A stretch of 57,589 bases of DNA. Origin: Blastopirellula sp. (GTDB lineage Bacteria > Planctomycetota > Planctomycetia > Pirellulales > Pirellulaceae). Of the stretch, positions 11,236-19,918 are shown one piece after another. The stretch is from assembly GCA_002701545.1 (NCBI GenBank), contig NZVR01000139.1, forward strand, positions 39,361 through 96,949, written 5' to 3'. Both the position numbers and the translations under genes were made by a program. How positions within the stretch are numbered: position 1 is the stretch's first letter; the number at the start of each line of letters is the position of its first letter. The notes under the pieces were generated by a model. That model was not told the DNA's origin and made no database searches. It was given only the letters and a program-made list of their open reading frames with translations.

Positions 11236-12612
11236 TCATGGCTTATCAACAGACCGTTGTGAATCAGAATACGCTTTGGCATCCGCAGCAAGTTTCACGA
11301 GGTGCGGTGCTGCCTGTTCCTCATATTCCTTAACAGCCCTGCCGGCGTCCACAACTTCCCGGTTACGGTTCCGGAATCCAGGATCTTCGTCGAGCTGCTT
11401 GCGGCGGGCATTACGTTTCCCGATTTGTGCATCGACGGTTTCAAATGCTGCTGGAAAGCGGGCTTCGAGTGCTGTCTGGCACGCGGCGGTTGCCGCGACC
11501 AACGCCGCCAGTTGCTTGTCGCCTGCTGCTTCGCGTTGAGCGCGGACCTGCCCCAGTTCCGATTCAAAACGATGCTTCGGTATCCCCTCTGCCTTCAGCT
11601 GAGTCAGCTGTGGCTTGGTCGACAGGATGTAGTCATCTTCGGCACGTCGCGCTCGATGAACTGCCGTTTCCAATACCTTAAATTCTGGCTCGGCAGACTT
11701 AATTTGCTGTTTCTTCTTAGCAATCCGTTTACTGACCTGCTTGTGTGTAATGAAAGCCTCCGGATAGGCCTCATGCAATGCGTTCTGCAGGTTGGCATGT
11801 TTGGCCACGAGATCGCGATAAGCCGAATCGTTCAATGTCAGACGCGACTTCAACTGCGTGTACTCATATCGGTAACGGTCAACGGGATCGCGTGGAACAG
11901 CGGCTCGTTGTGACTGGCTCATCGCCAGCTGCTGCCGCCTCTCATCCCAGTCGTCTCGTTGCCCATTCGCCTTCCAGACACGAACGTTATCGATCGAGGC
12001 CCCGGAGAAATCGAATTGAAAAGCAAAGTAGGTTCGGGTGCGATCAATAATCGGATGCCTTCCGATGACAAATTCACTGGCACTTAGATGAGCCACCACT
12101 TCGTCGTTCCAATATTCGACCGTCAGCGTCTGCCATTGATCCGGTTTCGCCTGGCGAATGCACTCGCCCAGGTGCGCCGGCACCATGCCCGCTGCACGAT
12201 CCACCGGCGTATTGACTTGAAAGTGGTCCGGCCGGATCTGAGTAATGCTGTTGTAGCCACCGCCACTGCCGGTCACGAGCCGCAGATCGGTTGTCTTACC
12301 GGACAGTTTAAAGTCGAACTGAATGATCGTATTGTGGAACGATGCTTCCTTGAGAAACACGCGTTTCACATTGGTCGGATCAACATCGGTACGCAACAAG
12401 GCACCGTCGCGCAAAGCAAACTCGCCCCTGAAGAACCAGCGATCAGAGACCGTCGCAGGGTCGAAATCATCCGAGAACAAAAGCTCACCGGGATGACACA
12501 TCATCACGTTCTTGGGAACGGGCATCTCGGCCAGGGCGGAAGCCCACGGAGTACCTAAACAACACAGACAAACGAAGTGCCAGATGGCAAGATTTATGTT
12601 TCGCATACTCAT
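11236..12612 (-). CDS. Secreted LamG/DUF1080-like protein with duplicated coiled-coil repeat
   Basis: 458 residues from ATG 12612 (MSMRN); an in-frame start at 12684 would overlap the upstream sulfatase gene and put 26 odd residues before the signal peptide. The signal ends around TPWASALA. Residues ~40-215 form a jelly-roll, from LLFSDDFDPATVSDRWFF to GASIDNVRVWKA, like the 3-keto-disaccharide hydrolase/LamG fold. The C-terminal half is charged helix containing two diverged copies of a ~78-residue unit (nt 11820-11587 and 11511-11278). Both share the pattern AL-x4-P-x-AF, then K-R-x-A-x2-K, then P-x-F, ending P-x-L-x2-L-x-A. It sits between a sulfatase and an enolase-family gene and may bind the same polysaccharide. 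I do not recognise the repeat family. Confidence 0.72.
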   Translation of the reverse strand: MSMRNINLAIWHFVCLCCLGTPWASALAEMPVPKNVMMCHPGELLFSDDFDPATVSDRWFFRGEFALRDGALLRTDVDPTNVKRVFLKEASFHNTIIQFDFKLSGKTTDLRLVTGSGGGYNSITQIRPDHFQVNTPVDRAAGMVPAHLGECIRQAKPDQWQTLTVEYWNDEVVAHLSASEFVIGRHPIIDRTRTYFAFQFDFSGASIDNVRVWKANGQRDDWDERRQQLAMSQSQRAAVPRDPVDRYRYEYTQLKSRLTLNDSAYRDLVAKHANLQNALHEAYPEAFITHKQVSKRIAKKKQQIKSAEPEFKVLETAVHRARRAEDDYILSTKPQLTQLKAEGIPKHRFESELGQVRAQREAAGDKQLAALVAATAACQTALEARFPAAFETVDAQIGKRNARRKQLDEDPGFRNRNREVVDAGRAVKEYEEQAAPHLVKLAADAKAYSDSQRSVDKP

Positions 12613-12673
12613 GGAAGCTGGATGATAGATCGAGTGTGGAATAAATGGAGTTCGGCACAAACCGGCGTCTGGC

Positions 12674-14644
12674 CTACGATCCATTGGGATATTTGTAGGT
12701 TAACTCTTCGAGGCTGCCTGAAAAATAGTTCGGCCCGACATAGTCGCCGACCGGTTCGCCCAGATCGGCACCAATTTGTATCGATTCGCGCGGTTCGTGT
12801 CGCATCATGCCAACAGCGCTCCGGCCGACAAGTTTACCGTTGACTTTCAAAAATGCCTCCCCTCGGGCGTTCCAATTCGCCTCGAATTGAGTGGATCCTG
12901 CAGCCGCTTTTGCCGCGCGGATCACCGAACGCTGGCCTTCGACGCACATCGCAAAGCACAAGTGCCCGTCATCCAAGTAGACGCTGTAACCGGTGCGTTG
13001 ATCGCCATGAGCCAAGATGACTCCGGAGGCAGTCGTCGGACGAATCGTACCCTTCATCTGCAGCGCACGACCATGCGCCACTTTGGGTGCACGAAACGCG
13101 GGTAATTCGAGCCAGGCCTTCCCATTCAATCGCACCGCGCGGGTGTCACCTTGCACATGATGATTCACAAAACGCAAGAGTTGATTACTGGCAAGTATCG
13201 CAATGGTCGGCTGCGGCGCAACGAGGGGCGCCTGAGCATCAAATGAGAACCCAACATCCTGGGCCCATTGCGCAATCCGGGTGGACATGGCAGCTGCGCG
13301 ATCCGGATCCTTGGAGAAAAGATTCTTGGCTTCGCCTTGGTCTGCTTCGAGATCAAACAGTTGAGCCTCGGTACCGTCAGGATTGATCAGGAATTTCCAA
13401 CGCCCCTCGCGAACCGCAAACGTAGGGCTCTGATGCTCCGGTTTGCCACCCTTGAGAATGGCATGAGGGTGGCCATATTGCCAAAAGACGGGCTCGGCAC
13501 GACGCGATGGCTTGCCGAGAAGTACCTCGCTACGGTCCAATCCATCCAGTTCGTCCTCGACTGGAACACCCGCCAACCGACAAATGGTGGGAGATACATC
13601 AATCGCGGCCATCACACTGGTCGTATCTTCACCACCGGCAGGGATGGTCCCGGTCCACCGTGCAATGAACGGCATGCGGATCCCTCCTTCGAACAAGGAC
13701 CATTTGCGACCCCGATAAGGCCCGGTGAATCCCGCCGGCGGACCCGTACGATATTTCCTGGGCCAGTCGGTCGGACCATTATCACTGGTAAACAGCACTA
13801 ACGTCTTTTCCCCCAGTCCCAATGCATCAATCGTCGCAATGACGCGCCCAATCTGCTCGTCCATCGCCTCCAATACGGCAAAGAAGTTGCGAACGTAAGG
13901 GTCGTCCGAAACGTCCTTAAACTTATCCGCACTGCCGGGAAGCGGAACATGCGCATCGTGTACGTCATTTGGAAACAGACGAACATAAAACGGACCGTCA
14001 CGGTGACGTCGGATGAAATCGATCGTCCGCTCTGTCTGAATTTGCATCCGTTCCCAGCGCTTGCAGGGAGTCACTTTTCCATGCCCCAACGCACGCGCTC
14101 GCTCGACGCCTTTCGGGTTCGAAATAATTCGATCACCTAGGCCTTCAAAAGAAACAAGCGACTCGTCAAATCCGTACGCCTGGGGTAGGGGAGCGTCATC
14201 AACGTCACGTCCGCCTCCCATATGCCACTTGCCAAAATGAGCTGTCGCATACCCGGCAGCTTGCAACTTCTTGGCCGTGGTCGGAGCAGCAGGGTCGAGG
14301 TAGTTCGCCATGCCGCGATTCGCATTGCCAGCGCGGGTATTCAAGAAGGAATGGATTTTCCAACGCCCTTGATACTGCCCCGTTGTCAAAGCAACCCGTG
14401 AAGCGGAACAGATCGGAGAGTTGACATAGAAATTCGTGAGCTTGATGCCCTCAGCCGCCAGCTTGTCGATGTGCGGTGTCTTCACCAATGGATTACCAAA
14501 ACAGCTCGGGTCCGCAAATCCCATGTCGTCAATGAAAATCACCACGACATTGGGCTTCTCACGACGTGCCTCACTCGCAGACGCCGACCTCCAAAACGTC
14601 AGCACAGAAAACAAAAAAACGATTGCGAAAACAAATGGTTTCAT
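12674..14644 (-). CDS. Secreted sulfatase (Cys-type) with C-terminal LamG-like domain
   Basis: 656 residues from ATG 14644, chosen because MKPFVFAIVFLFSV opens a standard signal peptide; the frame continues upstream to 14869 but that part is not protein-like. Metal ligands IFIDDMG (Asp39-Asp40), formylglycine site PICSASRVALTTGQ (Cys79, Arg83) and LFTSDNGPTDW mark an arylsulfatase-type enzyme. From about residue 505 a separate beta-rich segment (LNGKAWLELP, then GVILAHGDQRTGYSVYLDDG, then FSGSLEELTY) looks like a LamG carbohydrate-binding domain. It is the first gene of the minus-strand cluster and 61 bases precede the next start. The likely job is desulfation of an extracellular polysaccharide with the LamG part holding the substrate. 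Confidence 0.9.
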   Translation of the reverse strand: MKPFVFAIVFLFSVLTFWRSASASEARREKPNVVVIFIDDMGFADPSCFGNPLVKTPHIDKLAAEGIKLTNFYVNSPICSASRVALTTGQYQGRWKIHSFLNTRAGNANRGMANYLDPAAPTTAKKLQAAGYATAHFGKWHMGGGRDVDDAPLPQAYGFDESLVSFEGLGDRIISNPKGVERARALGHGKVTPCKRWERMQIQTERTIDFIRRHRDGPFYVRLFPNDVHDAHVPLPGSADKFKDVSDDPYVRNFFAVLEAMDEQIGRVIATIDALGLGEKTLVLFTSDNGPTDWPRKYRTGPPAGFTGPYRGRKWSLFEGGIRMPFIARWTGTIPAGGEDTTSVMAAIDVSPTICRLAGVPVEDELDGLDRSEVLLGKPSRRAEPVFWQYGHPHAILKGGKPEHQSPTFAVREGRWKFLINPDGTEAQLFDLEADQGEAKNLFSKDPDRAAAMSTRIAQWAQDVGFSFDAQAPLVAPQPTIAILASNQLLRFVNHHVQGDTRAVRLNGKAWLELPAFRAPKVAHGRALQMKGTIRPTTASGVILAHGDQRTGYSVYLDDGHLCFAMCVEGQRSVIRAAKAAAGSTQFEANWNARGEAFLKVNGKLVGRSAVGMMRHEPRESIQIGADLGEPVGDYVGPNYFSGSLEELTYKYPNGS

Positions 14645-15188
14645 GGTGCTCAATCTCACACACTTAGCGGACGCGTCACGTTGACCGGGCTTGAGGTATT
14701 TGGGCGATCTAGCTTCTACCATAACACGCCAACGATTGAGTTTTCGCGGTCTCGCCAAAGATCGGAGCGGTCCCATGAAACGAGCGTGCGTGAGATACAA
14801 TCCGTTACATCGCTGAACAACCAAAGCAAGCCACTCCGGATCAATCTGCTCGCACAGCCACGACGCCAAATTCCTGACAGCAATCCAAATGCAGAATCAA
14901 ATGGGGAATCCCCACGCTGCTCCATGCGCGCTGCGGACCCATGCCGCTCGTTGGCTCGCTGCACAAACCTTTCTACTGGCACCACGCTGCCTGCATCGAG
15001 CAGATAGCAATCCTTGAGAGCGCAAGGTGCATTCGCGCCCGCAAAGTCACCGAAACCGTCAAACGCCCTAAAGTCTACCTAGACTGCGCAACGATAAAGC
15101 AGACTGAGGAATCAAGCGCAAAGTGAAGGTCAGTCCCCAGTTCGCATTCGCTCGCTGATTGGCAAGCGAAATCCGGAATGTTTGTTTT
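14645..15188. other. Divergent intergenic region
   Basis: About 540 bases between the divergent sulfatase and TolC-like genes. I find no supported gene: the few open frames have no ribosome site or motif. It must carry both promoters. The clearest element is a 14-bp dyad at 15072-15085. Confidence 0.5.
15072..15085. promoter_or_regulatory. Short inverted repeat upstream of TolC-like gene
   Basis: AGTCTA (15072-15077) and TAGACT (15080-15085) are exact reverse complements with a CC spacer, about 104 bases before the TolC-like ATG. A repressor or activator site is possible; nothing beyond symmetry supports it. Confidence 0.25.
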
Positions 15189-18149
15189 ATGCGCATTAAG
15201 TTGTTCCTGATTCCAACTCCTCGCAACCGACTGGCATGGCTGGCCATTGTCATGCTTGGACTCGGTGGCTGCACGAGGAGTCAATATCGCCTCCAAGCGG
15301 ATGCCGAAGCGTACAACGCGATCGCCGAACGCAATAACGACCCGCGTTGGTTTACACCCAATGTATCCATCGAAGGCGATCCGCGCAGTCGCTATTTCGA
15401 GGTCTACGATCCGGACCGACCTCCCATGCCGCTGGACGATCCGGCATCGCATCAATACATGCGGGTGGTTGATGGTAAACGCGGGTGGAAATATTGGTAC
15501 GCCAATGGCGAGCGGCTTGACCTGGAAAACCCTGATTGGCCTGCGGAACTCCATGATTACGTCGACACAACACCCGCAGGTGCCGTCAAACTGAACGTCG
15601 AATCGGCGCTGCAGGTGGCGTATGTGAATTCCCCTTTGCAACAGCGTCAATTGGAAACGTTGTATCTGTCAGCGCTGGATGTGTCCGCCGAGCGTTTTCG
15701 CCTCGACACACAGTTCTTTGGTGGTTATGACGCCCGCTACACGCACCAGGGTGGAGTCAGCCCCGCGCAAATTAGTTATGACCCGACACTCAAACGGTTC
15801 GTTGTTTTACCCACGATCGATAACGTCGAGAGCAATTTGCTGTCTGTTGGCCGTCCAACCGCGGGCAATCCGGCACTCGCGGCAAACCGGCGATTCGCGA
15901 CAGCAGGTGAATTACTGGTTGGCTTTGCCAATTCGTTTGTCTTTGAGTTCACCGGCAGTGACGCCAATCTCGCGGCGTCCCTGGCCAACTTCACCTTTGT
16001 CCAGCCACTATTACGGGGTGCCGGGCGCGACGTTGCACTGGAAAACTTGACGCAAAGCGAACGCAATCTGCTGGCGAACCTGCGGGCCTATAGCCAGTTC
16101 CGCCAGGGCTTCTACACCAATGTGGCAATCGGCGACCTGGGAGTTAACGGCCCACAACGTTTCAACTTCTCCACTGACATGCGTTCATTCAGTGGCCAGG
16201 GAGGCGTTGGCGGATACCTTGGCCTGCTGCAAATTCGACAGCGCATTCGCAACACCGAAGATAATCTCAATTTACAGGTACGAACGCTCAATCTGCTGGT
16301 CGCGTTATACAACAACGAACTGATCGATATCGTACAAGTGGATCAGTTCCGCCAGGACATTCAACGTCAACGCGCTAATCTCTTAGCCACACTCAATTCA
16401 TTTGACCTGGAGCTTGACCGGTACAAAACCAACATCCTCGGACTGCCTCCCGATCTCGAGGTCGAACTCGACGAAAGCCTCATCGAACAATTCCAACTGA
16501 TCCCACGCGAAGCAACGGATACCGTCGAAAAGATGATCGAGTTGCAGCAGCGGGTCGGTGACGTCGCAGAACTCATCGAGCTGGTCGAAGACCTGACTGC
16601 CTTGCGCACCGGCGACGGCGGACTCAATGCCGACGCAGAAGTCGCGGTGATACGCAGAATCCTGGAAGACATTCAACGTATTACGGACACGGTTGAAAAC
16701 CGTGTCGATTTAATCACGGATGATCTTGCTGTGCTGGATGAGCGAAGCCACCAAAAGCCACTTACGGCGAATGAGCAATCGTTCATCGACTTGGTTAAGC
16801 AATCATTGCGAGAAGACCCTGAAGCTCTGCAGAAAACGCTTAAGGAAGCCAGCGACAAACTGGAAACACTCCAAGACGAGTTGTCCCCCGACACCCAGGC
16901 TGCCATCCTCGCCAACGATGGCGATTGGCTTCGCGAATTACTCGAACTCAACTACAGTTGCGTCTCCGTTCAAGCACTTGCCCGCAACCTGGATGTTGAG
17001 CCTGAACAGGTCGTGGAACAAGCCGCTGACATGATCCCTTCAATTCAGGAACTCTTCGCAGATACCCGTGAAGACCTGAGACGCATGAATGAAGCGGTGC
17101 CGATTCGCGAGAGCTTGATGGATGAATCAGAAAAACGAACATTTCGCAATGAGCGTGAGCGTCTCAATGAGCTTTTCTCCGACCTTGAAGACGATTTCAA
17201 CGCAGCTTCCAGCCGCCTCGAAACCACGCAACAGGCCATGAATGACACCAAACCACGCGATGTGATGCGAAGCATCGTCACCTGGGTGGCAGACATTCTT
17301 GAAGTCGTTAACCGTTTATCCTTGATACCAGCCAAGGCCCGACTGGAAGCAATCACGGTGGAACCAGTCGAATTGGCCCCTGAAACAGCTTTTGAAATGG
17401 CGCTCTCCAATCGCCTGGATTTCATGAATGGACGTGCTGCTTTGGTCGACAGTTGGCGCGAGATCCAGGTGAACGCGGACGCACTTCAGTCAGTACTGAA
17501 TATCACAGGCAGCGGCACTCTCCGCACCGCGCGCAACAATCCACTCAGCTTCCGAGCCCCTACGGCCAATGCGCGTTTGGGACTGGAATTCGACGCACCC
17601 TTTACCCGGCTACTTGAACGCAACGCCTACCGCGAATCACTCATCACCTACCAACGCGACCGTCGGCAATTCATCCGCTCGCGCGACTCACTACACTTGG
17701 GCCTTCGCGCATTATTACGCAACCTCGCGCAACTTCGCCAGAATCTTGAGATCCAGCGCCGCGCAGTTTCCATCGCCATGCGCCGCGTCGACCAAACCTA
17801 TCTGGCACTCAATCCAGCACGACCACCAGTACAACCAGGCAACCGCCCACCCATCAATCCCACAACCGCGATCTATCTGATCGGAGCACAAGCCTCGCTA
17901 CTGAATTCACAGAACGAATTCCTCAACGCTTGGGTCAACTTCTACGCCATGCGAATGCGACTGTACCGTGAATTAGGGATCATGCAACTCGATCCGGAAG
18001 GACAGTGGGTTGAGCTACCGATTGATCCTTCCTTAGCGGAACCTGCTGGCGACGCGGACCATCGCGAAGCAAGCCAAGCGGAAGGTCCCGAGGAAATCCC
18101 TCCTCCACTACCTGACGATTTGTCATTCTTGACCGAGTTCATCCAATGA
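15189..18149 (+). CDS. TolC-family outer-membrane efflux lipoprotein with long internal insertion
   Basis: 986 residues from ATG 15189, picked because it gives a lipoprotein signal (LAWLAIVMLGLGGC). The TolC fold is recognisable in two halves: VESALQVAYVNSPLQQRQLE early, and ELAPETAFEMALSNRLDFMN with VDSWREIQVNAD late, then the second helical hairpin to about residue 930. The usual TolC length is 420-500. Here about 280 residues (nt ~16520-17360) are inserted between the halves, very acidic and helical, with coiled-coil stretches such as LRRMNEAVPIRESLMDESEK. It likely forms the outer-membrane exit duct for the adaptors and permease encoded next. The insertion could extend the periplasmic tunnel or dock on the adaptors; that is inference. 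Confidence 0.85.
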   Translation: MRIKLFLIPTPRNRLAWLAIVMLGLGGCTRSQYRLQADAEAYNAIAERNNDPRWFTPNVSIEGDPRSRYFEVYDPDRPPMPLDDPASHQYMRVVDGKRGWKYWYANGERLDLENPDWPAELHDYVDTTPAGAVKLNVESALQVAYVNSPLQQRQLETLYLSALDVSAERFRLDTQFFGGYDARYTHQGGVSPAQISYDPTLKRFVVLPTIDNVESNLLSVGRPTAGNPALAANRRFATAGELLVGFANSFVFEFTGSDANLAASLANFTFVQPLLRGAGRDVALENLTQSERNLLANLRAYSQFRQGFYTNVAIGDLGVNGPQRFNFSTDMRSFSGQGGVGGYLGLLQIRQRIRNTEDNLNLQVRTLNLLVALYNNELIDIVQVDQFRQDIQRQRANLLATLNSFDLELDRYKTNILGLPPDLEVELDESLIEQFQLIPREATDTVEKMIELQQRVGDVAELIELVEDLTALRTGDGGLNADAEVAVIRRILEDIQRITDTVENRVDLITDDLAVLDERSHQKPLTANEQSFIDLVKQSLREDPEALQKTLKEASDKLETLQDELSPDTQAAILANDGDWLRELLELNYSCVSVQALARNLDVEPEQVVEQAADMIPSIQELFADTREDLRRMNEAVPIRESLMDESEKRTFRNERERLNELFSDLEDDFNAASSRLETTQQAMNDTKPRDVMRSIVTWVADILEVVNRLSLIPAKARLEAITVEPVELAPETAFEMALSNRLDFMNGRAALVDSWREIQVNADALQSVLNITGSGTLRTARNNPLSFRAPTANARLGLEFDAPFTRLLERNAYRESLITYQRDRRQFIRSRDSLHLGLRALLRNLAQLRQNLEIQRRAVSIAMRRVDQTYLALNPARPPVQPGNRPPINPTTAIYLIGAQASLLNSQNEFLNAWVNFYAMRMRLYRELGIMQLDPEGQWVELPIDPSLAEPAGDADHREASQAEGPEEIPPPLPDDLSFLTEFIQ

Positions 18150-18515
18150 CATTCCAGTATGAGGTATTGAAGACGGCGCGCCACATTGGATTAAGCAGGA
18201 CCGTGTTGTGATCTACTTTGCCGCAAACACCAGTCATCCGCCGCCATTCCTGTACAAGTTGATACACTTGAGACCGCATCTTTGGGCGAACTTCCCAGAT
18301 TTCCCCGCTACAATGGAGTCTACTCAACCGAACTTGCCGCGAGTTATTTTCCGCCAGCGTCTTAGGCTGGTTCACACCAAGCCGGCCCCGTTGTACAGAT
18401 CCACATGCAGATCAAATCGAACAGGTCCATTTCGTGACGTTGCTGTTTCGCAACTCGACAACCTAATCACCATGGCATGACAGGTGCTGGCCGCAAAAGG
18501 CTGGCTGTCGCAACA
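18150..18515. other. Intergenic region before the adaptor genes
   Basis: About 365 bases. No supported gene. A weak dyad CAAGT-N6-ACTTG occurs near 18256-18271, and TACAAT near 18308 resembles a -10 box but lacks a properly spaced -35. A separate promoter for the adaptor operon is possible but not shown. The frame of the first adaptor is open from an ATG at 18477. Confidence 0.4.
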
Positions 18516-19898
18516 ATGGAAAACAATCAACCCTCAGGTTTTCGAAGTCGCTGGATCGGGATCACCATCGGCGTGATTGCCGTTGCCGCATTGGCATCAG
18601 GTGCGGTGTTCGCTCCCAATATGTTGCCCGACAACGACGAGGCAACGGAACTGACCCATACCATCGGGCGCGGCAACCTGCTGGTCACCGTCACCGAACA
18701 GGGAACGCTGGAGAGCTCGAACAATACCGAAATCAAATGCGAAGTACGTGGCTTCAGCACGGTAACCTGGGTCGTTCCGACCGGCACGGTGGTCGAACCT
18801 GGAGACGAGCTGGTTCGTCTCGACACCAAGGTAATCGAAGAGCAGTACAGCCTGACCAAAACCAATACGTTTATCGCGACAGCCACATTAGAAGAGACAA
18901 AAGCGAATGTGGCGAAAAACACGATCGCCATCGACGCCTACAAAAAAGGTCGCTTTCGTTCGCAAATGCAGGAACTGGAAAAGCAGTTAGCGGCCAACAA
19001 ACGCAATCTTCGCAGCGCTCGCAAAATGCTTTCCCGCAGTGAAGTTTTGTTTAAACGAGGATTTGTTTCGGACCTGGAAGTCCAAAGCAATATGTTCACC
19101 GTCACGCAAGCGGAATTGGAATTGCAAGTCAAAGAAACGGAAATCAAAGTACTGCAAGAATTCACGCAAAAGATGGAGATGGAAACCCTGCAAGGCAATC
19201 TCACCGCAAGCCTTTCCAAACGCGCCGCAGATGAGGCGGGCTTGGCCATGGAAAAGAAACGCCGCGATCGTGCCAAGCAGGAACTCGAGGATTGCATTAT
19301 TCGATCCGATCGCAAAGGCTTGGTCATCTATCCGTCTGCCGCTGCGTGGAAGCAAACTCCCGACATCACCGAAGGTGCCACGGTTCGCAAAGATCAGGTT
19401 TTATTGCTAATGCCCGATCTTGACAAAATGCAGGTGAAAGTCGGAATCCACGAATCCATGGTCGAACAGGTGCGACCTGGGTTGAAAGCGATCGTGACAT
19501 TGCCCGATAGGACACTCGAAGCAAAAGTCACGTCGATCGCGTCAGTCACTCGACCAGCCGGCTGGTGGACAGGCAACGTCGTCAAGTACGACACGATCAT
19601 CGAATTGCCCGCAGACCAAGGTCTGAAACCCGGCATGAGCGCCGAAGTCGAGGTGATCCTTGCTGTGCACGAAAACGAATTGACCATCCCGGTCGCCGCT
19701 GTCGTGGAAACCGAAGAAGGGGCTTTTTGCTGGGTGAAAACCCCTGAAGGGGCATCACGCCGCGTGCTCAAGTTGGGCGACAGCAACGACGTGTTTGTCG
19801 TCGTACAAGGCGGCTTGAACGAAGGTGAAGAAGTCGTCTTGAATCCGATGGTCTACCTCTCCGAAGCGGAAGAGGATGCCTTGAAAACATCCGGCTAA
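18516..19898 (+). CDS. HlyD/MacA-type periplasmic adaptor, paralogue 1
   Basis: 460 residues from ATG 18516; ATG 18477 is an alternative adding 13 residues before the membrane anchor. An N-terminal anchor (WIGITIGVIAVAALASGAVF) precedes a lipoyl/barrel-sandwich half (LVTVTEQGTLESSNNTEIKC, then GTVVEPGDELVRLDT), a long coiled-coil hairpin (about residues 105-260) and the second lipoyl half with beta-barrel (DQVLLLMPDLDKMQVKVGIH; PAGWWTGNVVKYDTII; LKPGMSAEVEV). This is the adaptor subunit of tripartite exporters, bridging an inner-membrane pump to a TolC duct. It is the first of three tandem homologues sharing the same motifs, 20 bases ahead of the second. Family assignment is firm; cargo is unknown. 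Confidence 0.88.
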   Translation: MENNQPSGFRSRWIGITIGVIAVAALASGAVFAPNMLPDNDEATELTHTIGRGNLLVTVTEQGTLESSNNTEIKCEVRGFSTVTWVVPTGTVVEPGDELVRLDTKVIEEQYSLTKTNTFIATATLEETKANVAKNTIAIDAYKKGRFRSQMQELEKQLAANKRNLRSARKMLSRSEVLFKRGFVSDLEVQSNMFTVTQAELELQVKETEIKVLQEFTQKMEMETLQGNLTASLSKRAADEAGLAMEKKRRDRAKQELEDCIIRSDRKGLVIYPSAAAWKQTPDITEGATVRKDQVLLLMPDLDKMQVKVGIHESMVEQVRPGLKAIVTLPDRTLEAKVTSIASVTRPAGWWTGNVVKYDTIIELPADQGLKPGMSAEVEVILAVHENELTIPVAAVVETEEGAFCWVKTPEGASRRVLKLGDSNDVFVVVQGGLNEGEEVVLNPMVYLSEAEEDALKTSG

Positions 19899-19918
19899 CT
19901 GCAACAGAGCCAAGTGTC

